Source of the DNA: Cristatella mucedo
Taxonomy: Eukaryota > Bryozoa > Phylactolaemata > Cristatellidae
Reading direction: 5' to 3'
Assembly (NCBI GenBank): GCA_009760855.2
Contig: WPIO01000193.1
Location: 1 to 64,000 of the forward strand
DNA length: 64,000 nt
Every line of letters starts with the position of its first letter. The stretch's first letter is position 1. Positions 31,631 to 41,215 of this stretch are shown here, piece after piece. The notes below the pieces were generated by a model that saw only the letters and a program-made list of their open reading frames with translations, ran no database searches and was not told where the DNA came from. The position numbers were made by a program, and so were the translations under genes.

Positions 31631-31902
31631 AAAACTACTACTCCTGGTTTTGTTTTTGGTGTTTTAGATTTTTTATTTGCTTCTTCGAGCATCTCATCTA
31701 TCTTACTACAACTCTCCATTTGTTTGTCACATGTATCACATATATCTATAAGAATACTAATATAAGAACTATCAATATCTGGAATGAGTTTGTCTAGTGA
31801 ATGTTTAACTATACGTTGATCTTGACCTTTAAGTTTTTTAGGACATATTTCTACTGCCATTTCTCTAGATTGTTCACAACTTAAAATTCTTGAGACATCC
31901 AT
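31627..31902 (-). CDS. Small viral paralogue C
   Basis: 91 residues from the ATG at 31902; an in-frame ATG two codons earlier (31908) exists, but A and B both start MD, so 31902 is preferred. Begins 'MDVSRILSCEQSREMAVEIC', has 'ISILIDICDTCDKQMESC' in the middle and a Lys/Pro-rich tail (KKSKTPKTKPG) that A and B lack. An AATTTTATTTAATTGAAA box (31921-31938) shared with the polymerase gene lies upstream. Function unknown. Confidence 0.65.
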
Positions 31903-31971
31903 TTTCATATATGAAAAGATAATTTTATTTAATTGAAATAAATCTCTTCACCTTCAGAACTACCCAATGAT

Positions 31972-32190
31972 TCAAGATCTTCGTGTTTTTTTACCAAATA
32001 GTAATTCTTCTAGATCTACATCTTCCTCTCCTGAAGAATCAGATTCTGTTTCAATGTAAGATGATTCTTCAGAAGTATAAAACTCGGATTCAGATTCTGT
32101 TTCCATTTGATAATCGGGATCGTCAATTGAATCCTCTGAATACGCTGACTCACTATCAGAATTGGTAATATCGATTTCTTTGGGATCCAT
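31972..32190 (-). CDS. Small acidic viral protein
   Basis: 72 residues, start at 32190. Almost wholly Asp/Glu/Ser/Tyr ('ETESESEFYTSEESSY', 'SSGEEDVDLEELLFG') with a short basic end KKTRRS. Likely disordered and a possible phosphorylation target. It has an AATTTTGTTAAT box (32208-32219) about 17 nt upstream and TATAC just before the ATG. It sits between the paralogue trio and the basic protein. Role unknown; an acidic partner for a basic DNA-binding or capsid protein is conceivable. Confidence 0.6.
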   Translation of the reverse strand: MDPKEIDITNSDSESAYSEDSIDDPDYQMETESESEFYTSEESSYIETESDSSGEEDVDLEELLFGKKTRRS

Positions 32191-32214
32191 CGTATAATAG
32201 TAGAAATAATTTTG

Positions 32215-32373
32215 TTAATATATATTTAATTTCTCCGTTGACTCGTATTCTCTTGACTCTACTTCTTCTTGTATATCAACTAGTTTTTTATCATCTTGCT
32301 TTTTCTTTTTATCAGATAATCTAACTCTCTTTACTGGTAATGGTTTAGTATTTTCAATCTTCCTTTTTCGCAT
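32215..32373 (-). CDS. Small basic viral protein
   Basis: 52 residues, start ATG at 32373 immediately preceded by TATAG (32374-32378). N-terminus MRKRKIENTKPLPVKRVRLS and a following Lys run (SDKKKKQDDKK) look like nuclear-localisation or DNA-binding segments; the C-terminal half is acidic. Its start overlaps the last 20 bases of the polymerase reading frame. Function unknown. Small, so coding status rests on the TATAG context and tight packing. Confidence 0.5.
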   Translation of the reverse strand: MRKRKIENTKPLPVKRVRLSDKKKKQDDKKLVDIQEEVESREYESTEKLNIY

Positions 32374-35300
32374 CTATACTAATATTACAAGTTTTACAGT
32401 GGCCTGTATTTGTACCATTGTTTAATGCTTCTGCTATCTTGTAATGACCGTATGCATAACTACAACAACCACAGTCTAACCAGTAACGTTTTGATTCGAA
32501 TGCTGATAGTGCTCTTTTCTTAAGTTTCTTTGTAATAATATTATGTTTACTTTGTGTCATTCGATAGAAATCTCTATCAAGTGTCTCATCAAACTCCTTA
32601 GTATCAAGATAATCAGCATAAATATTATAAGCAGTAGTTAGACATTGAACGTATTCATTATGTGTTATCGTTGAATTCTTAATTACTTCTTTTGGAACAT
32701 CTTTTGCTTTGATAAGTGGTTTCTTTGAAGCAACAGAAAATAATTTTGGTCTTAATGCAATAAACTCTTCAATTTTTTCACCTTTCATCTCATCCTTAAA
32801 TTTACCAAACTCGTCACTATGAAACCAAGCTTTAATATCATCCATCTTTTTCTCAAAGTTTTCACTTTTAATATCAACAACTTATGAATCAGTATCTGTG
32901 TATAATAAACTTAATCTATCATTAAACTTAACTTTCAATATGTCATAGTAAAATGTTTGCATATGTAATTTTGATAAATCAAGAATTGCAACTCCTATGA
33001 ACATTGGTTTGTTTAGAAGTGTAGACTTTCTTGAATGTTCGAAACCAACTAAAGTTTTATCAATGCATCTAATTTCTTTAAGTCTATGATCTCTCATTAA
33101 TTTATTATACAATGAATCATTCTTATCTGTTCCTGTATTTACTAATCTAACACAAGTTCTGTTTTCTACGTTCTCACATGTCTTTCCAAAGATTTGGCAC
33201 ATAAAACCTTTATATAGATTTCTTTTGNAACAACAAATTGAAAGTATCTGTAATGTGTTAGATAATTAGTTTTATTATTAAAATCACAAATCAACTTTGG
33301 TACAGTAGTTGGACCTAATGAAAACTTTTGTTGGTATCTTGAAAACTCAGAATTATCAACAACTCTACTTTCAGGACAAAGTGGATAATCATTATGTAAA
33401 TCATGGAATTCCTTTGGATACTCTGAATCACATAAGACAAATATTTCTGTTTCACCATCTTCAGGTAGTGACATTATTTTTTCAAGAGGCCAATTACTTA
33501 AGTCATCTTCAATAGGTTCTGTAATAGGTAAGCACCACATCATAACTGTTGGATATAAACTTGTTGCATCTCAGTACATGATATAAGTAGTACTACTATC
33601 TTTACAAAGTCTTCTACTGACTTGACAGACACCACCTCTTATTGATTCTTTAAACTTTTGATATAGTTGTAAGTCTCCTTCCTTCTTACCTAACAAATTT
33701 ATTGTACATTTGGTATAAAACAAAGTACAAGACCATGCCTAGTGTGGTGCAGATAGATAGTGAGCAGGATGTAGTTTAAACAATTCAATAAAACTGTTTC
33801 TGTATGCTTAATAACAATCAGCAAGAAGTGTAACGTCTGCATATCGATACATATCATGATATTCTCCTAAATCTTTCATGCTAAAAAGTTTAAATACATT
33901 TAGTGCATGTTCATAGTCTTCAGTACTAATACCTTTATCAAAAGTATGTTTACTATTGAATGATTTTATATCTGGAATCTTAGTCTCATTGAATTTATCA
34001 AAAGAATCCATGTACTCATATGGATAAATACCTTTTCTTGTTATAACATCTTTAAGAACCTTAACATCAATATCTGGATATAATCATTTAAAGACATCAA
34101 TTGTACCATCAAAGTTTGAATTTGCTTTCTTTAATGAAGTAATAATATCACTTAAACCGCCAATCATAAAATTAATAGAATCTTTAAACTCAAAATCCTC
34201 AAATGACATCGACATATAATTCTCCATATTATGTGCAACAGGTTTACAATTAAGACTAAATGTTGGCATTCCTTTCACAATCAAATGTGAATCATATCCT
34301 TTCAAATTGTGAATAAAGATAGGAAGTTTCCAACTACTTTTTTTAAATCTAACAAGTGAGTTACAAAGTTTGTGTGCTGCTCCTCTAAATTTACCCGTAA
34401 AATGACAGTGATCTCTTGCTTTTATGTTTACTTTATCTTCAGCAACAAATGTATCATTACATATCCAACAATTAGTGGAATCATTAAATTGTTTACGAGC
34501 AACAAAAAAAAAAAACAATAGGTACTTCAGTGTGCTCTAGTAACTTATCTTTCAACCCATTTGAAACATTCATTATAAATTCCAAAAGCAACTCAACACA
34601 GTCATTACTTCTATTTAAAAATATACAAGGCTTTCCTCCATTTATATCATTATCTATCATTACTTTTCCATTAATATCAAGAATAATTGCACATGAGCCA
34701 CATGGGACTTGTAACATATTAGTACATGTATCACTACATTTACCTATTGTTAATTTACTATTACAATAAGTTGGATTGATATTGTTAGATACTATACTTT
34801 CATAGCAAGCATCACATGCCTCTACATTTAAACTCTCAAAATCTGCATAAAAAAAAACGTATGGAGACTTAATAAGTTTTTCATGGTCACTAAAATTTAA
34901 AAGTGTAGTATCTTTTGTTCGTCCTGTTTTCTTATTCACAACAATACCAGGCATTTTTAATTTAGAATAACTAGAATTAAGACCTTGACATAAAACTAAA
35001 TGATTCTGAAAATCTTCATCTGAAAATAATTTATCCATTCACCTGTGACAATAAGATACTGATCCTCCCTTATTAGCTGTTCTACATAATCCACTAAAAT
35101 TCTAAATTCTTTATCAATACGTAATGACTTTTTTCAGATTTACTATATCAATAAAAGAATAATATGTCTATCTGGAATCTCTAATTATCTTGATACAATC
35201 CTTAGAGGATATACACCTGATTTGTCATTATATTCATAAACATTTATACTAACGTTAAATAGTTTACCTAGTTTTTTAATATCAATGACTTTGACTGGCC

Positions 35301-36010
35301 ATTCAAGTTGTGAAAGAGGTTCGTTTAATTCTTGATAATTAGCTTTTAATATTTTAATTAAATCAATGTATCTCTCTGAGTGAACACTTACAGGATTTAG
35401 GAATCTTAATACACACCATAAAGCACAATTTATCTTCATTCTTTATATTAATACAACAACGCTTCTTTGCTAAACCAGTTGGTAATGGTAAATAAGATGA
35501 TCCTGCTCTAATAATATATTCACTAACATTAATCTCAAGACGTTTTACACCAATCAATCTCCAACCAGAACCCGGATTCTTGTCAATAATTTTGTCTATT
35601 GATTCTTTTAAAGATTTTAATTGGTCTTTAAGAATATTAGTATAATCAGATCTTTTAACAACTGCAACTAACTTAGAACCAGTTGCAAGACTATGAGAAT
35701 GTGTATCAGTTTCATCGTGATATGAATGGACTGAAATCTTTGCTTGCAATTTAAATGAAGAGAATCTAGTTGTTACATCTTTAATTACGTTATTATAACT
35801 TGGTATTATACTATTAAAGAAAGAAATCATCAATTTCAGTTGCTGAACAGTCTCTTCCTTTAAGAGCATATCTCTCATCACCACTTGCTCCGATAAAATC
35901 TAATTTAAACTTATGAAGTCTAGAAGCAATATAGTTATGACATCAATATTCATTAGTCTTGTTGACTCGGCGTGAAAAGAGTTTCTCTTTTGAGGACTTT
36001 TTCGATACAT
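32354..36010 (-). pseudogene. Protein-primed type B DNA polymerase (Polinton/adintovirus type), broken
   Basis: A polymerase of about 1,200 codons can be traced in pieces. From the N-terminus: 'GSGWRLIGVKRLEINVSEY' and 'GSSYLPLP' (about 35500), an exonuclease block 'YVFFYADFESLN' (about 34840), a zinc-binding insert with CWIC and 'ARDHCHFTGKFRGAAHK' (about 34400) and 'FIHNLKGYDSHLI'. Then come motif A 'DATSLYP' (33550-33570), motif B region 'FGKTCENV' (about 33180), motif C 'YTDTDS' (32885-32902) and the C-terminal 'DEMKGEKIEEFIALRPK'. In-frame stops lie at 34084, 33808, 33739, 33571 and 32882. Frame changes occur near 35400, 35100, 34505 (a poly-A run) and 33227 (an ambiguous N base), with further disruption near 35890. 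It would replicate viral DNA; as it stands it cannot be full length. Confidence 0.88.
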
Positions 36011-36044
36011 CTATATTGAGAAAATAAATTTTGTTTAATTGAAA
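36011..36044 (-). promoter_or_regulatory. Candidate viral promoter upstream of the polymerase
   Basis: Plus-strand CTATA at 36011-36015 (TATAG on the coding strand) abuts the ATG, and AATTTTGTTTAATTGAAA lies at 36027-36044. The latter matches 17 of 18 bases upstream of paralogue C at nearly the same distance. Regulatory function is inferred. Confidence 0.45.
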
Positions 36045-36074
36045 AATAAATAGGACAAAAGTTTAACGTTGGAG

Positions 36075-36179
36075 GAAAAGTAAACTTTTGGGACATTTTC
36101 CATTTCAAGACTTCGAAATGCGAACGATAGTGAGCATGAGAAGGATTGAAAAGGGAAATGTCCTAAAAGGGTACTTTTC
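36075..36179. repeat. Imperfect 32-bp inverted repeat at the viral element edge
   Basis: The arms 36075-36106 and 36148-36179 are reverse complements at 27 of 32 positions, with a 41-nt spacer. It sits just beyond the AT-rich element. It could be a small MITE, a relic of a viral terminus, or a hairpin. Confidence 0.75.
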
Positions 36180-36265
36180 TTACAACACACTCCTGCCATG
36201 GTCAGAGGAGGGCGGGACGACAGGGTGGCGATTCGGCGCCCACAAACCCATCGCTTTGATTGAGC

Positions 36266-36345
36266 CAATGTAATGTAATGTAATGTAATGTAATGTATCT
36301 CTGTCTGTGGCTCCACAAAGTCATAAAAACCATGTGGGTGTTACT
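36266..36345 (-). mobile_element. LINE 3' tail with (TAATG)n
   Basis: Five or so TAATG units followed by TATCTCTGTCTGTGGCTCCA and ACAAAGTCATAAAAACCATG, matching the 3' UTR at 13700-13770. Confidence 0.75.
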
Positions 36346-36734
36346 ATGTGGGCTACCATGTTACCATGTAGGCTACTACCGCAACAAGTACTATTCAGCG
36401 CTTTAAACTTATGAGTCGTAGATTTTATAGCCGAGCTGTTGATAGGGCAAACGCATGATGCAGGAAGGTTCTCACTGCCAGAGAAGGTCCGCCGGTTGGT
36501 ATCGACTAGTGGCGACATCGCACTTTATGCTAAGCAGGTCCTGTTTTGTGTAGCATATCTGAGGACAGTTCATAGTCACAGCGAAGATAGCAGCGGAATA
36601 CTCGAAGGTATTACGGAGAAATCAAGTAAAAGTCTACACCAAGCTAGGAGTCGCCCAAGGCCGCTCTCTAGCGTGGGGAGGAACGTGATGACATTCAACA
36701 ATATAAACCGCAAAGCGGGTGGGAAAGCCTACGG
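36346..36734. other. No gene seen
   Basis: ORF 36439-36801 has no recognisable domain and runs antisense into the Ty3/gypsy relic; treated as a shadow. Confidence 0.4.
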
Positions 36735-37680
36735 GGCGCCTGGGCCGCCTTTCAGGCGCCCGAGGCAAAACTGCTGGATTGGGCTGGTCCGACAAAAGTG
36801 ATTGCTCTGAAGTGAAGTAGGCGTGGGTGATGTCCTAGGAAAATGTGCAGAAAATGGAGATTCCTGCGATGCTGAGTTTGTGCTTCTCGCCTGTTCAATT
36901 TGGATGTCTCCTCGACGTATCAGCCGGTCGATTGAAATATCTATTCGGCAGCTGGCGACGTCAACGGAAAATGTCTTTCGCCCGTTCGAGCACAACGTAT
37001 GGGTTGCCGTAGGGTGGCTGAAGCTGTGTTCTCGCTGCTGCGTTTCGGCGCACAAAAACGTTGGTGCAATGCCGAAGGTCGTCGGTAACGTGCGATGGAC
37101 GAATGGCCGAATCTCGAGGCAGTACAGCACGGAGGCTGTGCATGTGGTCGATGAGCGTCGTGACAAATAGGGCGACGTCCGAGCTGTCGGCCGGCGCCTC
37201 GGGAAAAGCGCACTGAAGAAGTCACCGGGCAGGCTAAGGGTCTCCCCCTGTACTAACTAGTTCGATGAGAGGCCGATGTCACGCTTTGTAGCAGTGCCGA
37301 TTCCGAGGAGCAAGAGGGGCAGCGCATTTAGCCCTGAATGTGGCGGGCTACTTGCCATGAGTGCTGCCTTGAGCTGTGGGCGAAGGAGCTCTACCATGCC
37401 GTTAGCGGCCGGGTGGTAAGCGGTGGTACAAATATGCCGTATTCCCGTTGCCTTCATGCGTTCAAGCCACAGAAACGACTTGAATTGTCCTCGGCGGTCA
37501 GAATTCAGCAAAGCGGGGCTGCCGTTCCGCGATATCCAGCCGTCGACAAATGCTTGTGTGATGGTGGACGCGGAAATGTCGTTCAGGAAACGCGATATGA
37601 TCATGCGCAGTGTAGTGCGTATTCCGGAGTGTGCGAGTTTGTGCAGTTTGTCTAAGATTCGTCGACCAAAGGCGGCCGGC
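36735..37680 (-). mobile_element. Ty3/gypsy integrase fragment
   Basis: The minus strand encodes an integrase core with 'QAFVDGWISRNGSPALLNSD' and 'TTAYHPAANGMVELLRPQLK', followed by 'ALPLLLLGIGTATKRDIGLS'. The downstream frame is broken by shifts and stops but keeps 'LSLPGDFFSA' and a C-terminal Pro/Arg-rich part. This is the 3' part of a Ty3/gypsy pol gene. Its upstream RT/RNase H part lies at 38190-39235, separated by a LINE insertion. Confidence 0.85.
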
Positions 37681-37689
37681 TCGTATGGG

Positions 37690-38185
37690 GGATCGTAATA
37701 ATATTAATAATAGTGCACTTGATAAAGCGCCCTCAGTGAACTTAATCTCTCTCTAGGCGCTTTACATTTGCTGCAAAGGGAAACGCGACTGAATGGTGTA
37801 TAATATCATGCTTGATAAACAAACAAAATGAATAACATGGTTAGGGGTGACATGCACAGGGTCAGAATGCAAATGTGGTTAGTGGCAGCATGCCCAGTGT
37901 CAGCAGGCATAAAGACATCCAGGACGAATCACAGGGACCCACTAAATGCTGTCCTAAATAGGTGTGTTTTTAAATTCTTTTTAAATGTGGTCAGGTCAGA
38001 GGATGTTCTGACGCAGGTCGGAAGGGAGTTCCAGGCTTTGGGAGCATATGAACTAAATGCACGGTCTCCAAAGGACTTGGAGTTTGTAGGGGGGTATTTG
38101 CAGACTGTTGGATTCCGAAAAGCGGGTGGTATGATCCTTGGCCTGCTGGGGAGTACAGTAGATCGTAGCCGGTAGATGTGTGACA
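37690..38185 (-). mobile_element. LINE 3' fragment inserted in the Ty3/gypsy relic
   Basis: Minus strand: 'KSFGDRAFSSYAPKAWNSLP' and 'SDLTTFKKNLKTHLFRTAF', then the 3' UTR (TTTGCAGCAAATGTAAAGCG-type) and an ATT-rich tail near 37695-37712. Its boundaries coincide with the break in the gypsy pol gene, so it was inserted later. Confidence 0.88.
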
Positions 38186-38189
38186 TAAA

Positions 38190-39235
38190 ATGGTTCCTTG
38201 CGACATCGGTATTGGGAATGGTTGAAAGTGTACGGAAATAGTTGGTGAAGCAAGGATTTCAGGCTCTTGTGTGGCATCGCCTTCGCTGTAATCGAACGTA
38301 GTAGTTCGTAAAAGTACATCGGCGACGCAATTCTTGGTACCCTTCAAGTATGGGATGTCGGTAGTAAATTCCGAGATGAAAGCGAAGTGTCGTTGCTGTC
38401 GAGGTGTGAAGCGATCGGAGGATGAAACGATGACGAACACAATCAGGCAATAAGCAGAGAGCACAGAGAAAGCACGGCCTTCCACAAAGTAGGGCAAATG
38501 TCGAATCGCAGAATAAATAGCGACAAGCTTTTGGTTTTAATTCGAGTAGGGATATTCCGAGGGTGAGAGTGTGCGAGAGAAAAAGACTAACAGTTTCCAC
38601 GCACAGTTTATTAGCTGTTGTAGAGCTTCGCTGATAGCTGCGTCCGACGCATCGGTCGCGATGGAAATCCGTGCGTCTGGTGGCAATGCAGTGTTGACTC
38701 GGTCACTCGGACTCGCAACTTTGCTGCGCTCAAATGCAGCGGCGCCCTCGAGAGACCACGAAATGTCGGTGCCGGCTTTTTCGCCGGCCGGGAATAGTGC
38801 ATAGAGCGGTGCCAGCAAGGTAGCACAGCTAGGGATGAATTGGGGCGGTAGAAATTGAATGGAAATATATGTTGTCCGATGTAGTCTACTGATAGAACGC
38901 CGAAGGTGAACTTACGTTATTTGATGATTATCCCATATTCCTCGAGGAGATGGAAGATTGCTTCCAGGTGGGTGGCATGTTCAGTTTCGCTGACGGACGC
39001 AATTTAAAGTTCGTTTAGGAATGGAAAACAGAAATCAAGTCCTCGGGTGACATGGTGAATGAAATGCTAAAAGGTCTGGGCAGCATTCCTAAGGCTGAAA
39101 CTCGTTCGCTTGAACTAAAACAGCTCCTACGGCGCGATTACAGCGGTTTGAGGGACGTCGTCGGGATGAATGAGTATTTGATGATTTTCCCGCTCCAGAT
39201 CGATTTTTGAGATGGCTACCTTGGCGGTGTGCAAA
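38190..39235 (-). mobile_element. Ty3/gypsy reverse transcriptase-RNase H fragment
   Basis: Broken frames on the minus strand. RT is seen at about 38890-39220 ('KIDLERENHQILIHPDD', 'LRNAAQTF', 'GLDFCFPFLNEL'). RNase H is at about 38340-38820 ('DARISIATDASDAAISEALQ', 'WKLLVFFSRTLSPSEYPYSN'), then 'FISEFTTDIPYLKGTKNCVA' as the linker to integrase. The RT catalytic YxDD site is degenerate. Dead element; no LTRs identified. Confidence 0.82.
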
Positions 39236-40905
39236 GCATATCTTATTTGCTGAGGCTGGACTGAATGTCGCTGCTCCCTATTGTCCCCCCATGCAGCAGG
39301 TGCGAGCGCCCGGATCAGCAGCAGCCGCCGAGCACTGCAGCCACAAGAAGCTGCTGCTGCCTTTAGGCAAGCTTAGCAACGGGTCAACCTATTACGACAA
39401 CGGTCAGCGGCTGTGGGGGCGCGAGCATTTGTTCCCCTTCCCTTTTAGAGAGCTGCACGGACATCTATTCTTACGCTTAGCGACCGTCACCAACGGAGAA
39501 ATTATGCTTTTATACCAGTCAATGAGTTACTGCTGACAGTTACAGTTCGTGTCGAGTAAGTATTGTGATATTTTGTTATAATATTTTAATTATTGCAGAT
39601 CTAGTCTCTCCTATGTGACAATCTTGCTGACCTTTGCCCCTGCATCAAGATTTCTGATATCTTGCCCTCCTAGATAAAAATCTTGGCTCCGTCACTGGCA
39701 CTGGTCATGTGAACATCGACTTGGCTTGCACACGACTTTCTGCACGTTCGCCTTCACGTGTAAACGCAATCCTCGTGGAATTCAGCTACATTGACGCTGC
39801 CGACCTAACATCAGTGAGCTCCATCAAATAGTGGTTCTCTCGAACTGAGCTTTACTGCAGAGCTGTCTAGTTCGTTCTCTTAGCTCCGTGCGACTGCGGA
39901 TACGCTCAAGACATCTTCCCCAATAACGCCAGTAATCTCCTTAGTGAATGCACTCGCCGCTACATTTCCTCGCGTAAATGTGCACGGAGCTGTGAGCAGC
40001 TCCGACCAGATGAGAAAACGCTGATTGACAGCTTCGCGCAACAAGGACTTGTCTAGAAATGTAGGACATGTCGTCGCAGACGTAATAACTGCACTAGAGG
40101 CAGCGGTCTTACTCTGGCAATAAGGGGTGGGAGAGTTTGCCTATAACGCATCATGAGTCATTTTCCACCATTCGTTCATTCGGAGCAGACTGACTTTTTT
40201 TTTAACTGAGCTTGCTATTGCTCGATCCTGTTACTTTAATTCTCGTATCGTTTCATTGTGCATTTTTATGTGCATGCACTAAATTTATTGTCATTGCCCT
40301 TGAGATGTTTGCCATCAATAGCAACAGTTACTATCGCTGTTTACTAAATATAAAATTATAAAAAAAAAAAAAAAAAGTAAGTCCGCCGGCTGCTGTTCAC
40401 CCAAGATTCTTAATGTAGCGACTTGCACGCAAGATTTCGTATTTAGATATAGGTCCTGATTGAATGTGATTGATCTGAGAGCCATTTCCTAGCCTATCGC
40501 CAGGCCTACTTTGTAGGGCACAGCGAAATTGCCAGACCGAATTTTTTTTTTTTTATTGAGCAAGAGGGGGCAGCAGTTAAGGTAGGATCATTTGGAGGGC
40601 TTGCCTCGGGAAGGGAAAATAAATAAATAAATAAAATGCATTAGCTTAGACCCATAAGAAAACTTAAAAATCTCATTCAGGCGCTTCACGTATTCTTCTG
40701 GGCTTGAGCCGACGACCTCGGCCTGACCAGAGGTCGCGGCGAGCACCTTCAGCGGCTCGTCTATGTCGGCTCACCTGTCAGCCTCGTGGCATAAAAGCCT
40801 TGGTCGTAGAGGATTGTCTCATCAGCCCTCTGTGTCGTCGCACGAGCGGCGCATGGGCGTGCGTGCCTAACGATTAATGCCAGCAATTCCCTACCAAAAC
40901 AAAAA
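39236..40905. other. No gene seen
   Basis: Contains a poly(A) run at 40358-40376, a poly(T) run at about 40543-40556 and AAATAAATAAATAAAT at 40619-40636. A tRNA-like stretch on the minus strand at about 40700-40760 (GAGGTCGTCGGCTCAAGCCC) may be a SINE head. Confidence 0.4.
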
Positions 40906-41085
40906 ACAAAAAAATCCTAGCTGATTAAACAGCCTCTTTTAGTATAGCGACAGAAGAGCCTTTATGGCTATCACCACCGCTTGCAGTGGCGATAAAGGAT
41001 CACCCACCACAGGGATCGAACCCACGACCTCGGGACCGAGGTCGTGAAAGCAACCGCCTTACCTAGTGTGCCATCACGGCTCACT
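40906..41085 (-). mobile_element. tRNA-derived SINE
   Basis: Minus-strand copy of the 47226 family: GAGCCGTGATGGCACACTAG, B-box GGGTTCGATCCCTGTGG, CGCCACTGCAAGCGGTGGTG and AAAGAGGCTGTTTAATCAGC. Confidence 0.88.
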
Positions 41086-41144
41086 CCGCTGTGTCATCGA
41101 GCATGATCGCCTCTCGCCTTTCGTGCGAGCCAAATAAGAACAGG

Positions 41145-41215
41145 AATAATAATAATGATAAAGCCCCCTCAGAGAACTCAATCTCTTTATAGATGCCTTG
41201 CATTTGCTGCAAAGA
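41145..41215 (-). mobile_element. LINE 3' UTR fragment
   Basis: GATAAAGCCCCCTCAGAGAA, CTCAATCTCTTTATAGATGC and TTGCATTTGCTGCAAAG match the LINE tail in reverse orientation, with AATAATAATGA before it. Confidence 0.7.

Larger units (their letters stand above)
25561..36050. mobile_element. Endogenous Polinton/adintovirus-like DNA virus element, partial and decayed
   Basis: About 10.5 kb of AT-rich, gene-dense sequence with overlapping or abutting ORFs on both strands, unlike the flanks. Diagnostic genes are a protein-primed type B DNA polymerase (32354-36010), a phospholipase A2-domain protein with an adintovirus-like N-terminus (25646-26485) and fibre-like genes (28238-30690). Major capsid, penton, packaging ATPase, protease and retroviral-type integrase were not seen, and no long terminal inverted repeats were found at the two edges. 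Several genes carry stops or frameshifts and others are intact. The family assignment is inferred from the polymerase and the PLA2 protein. Edges are approximate, set by composition. Confidence 0.82.
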
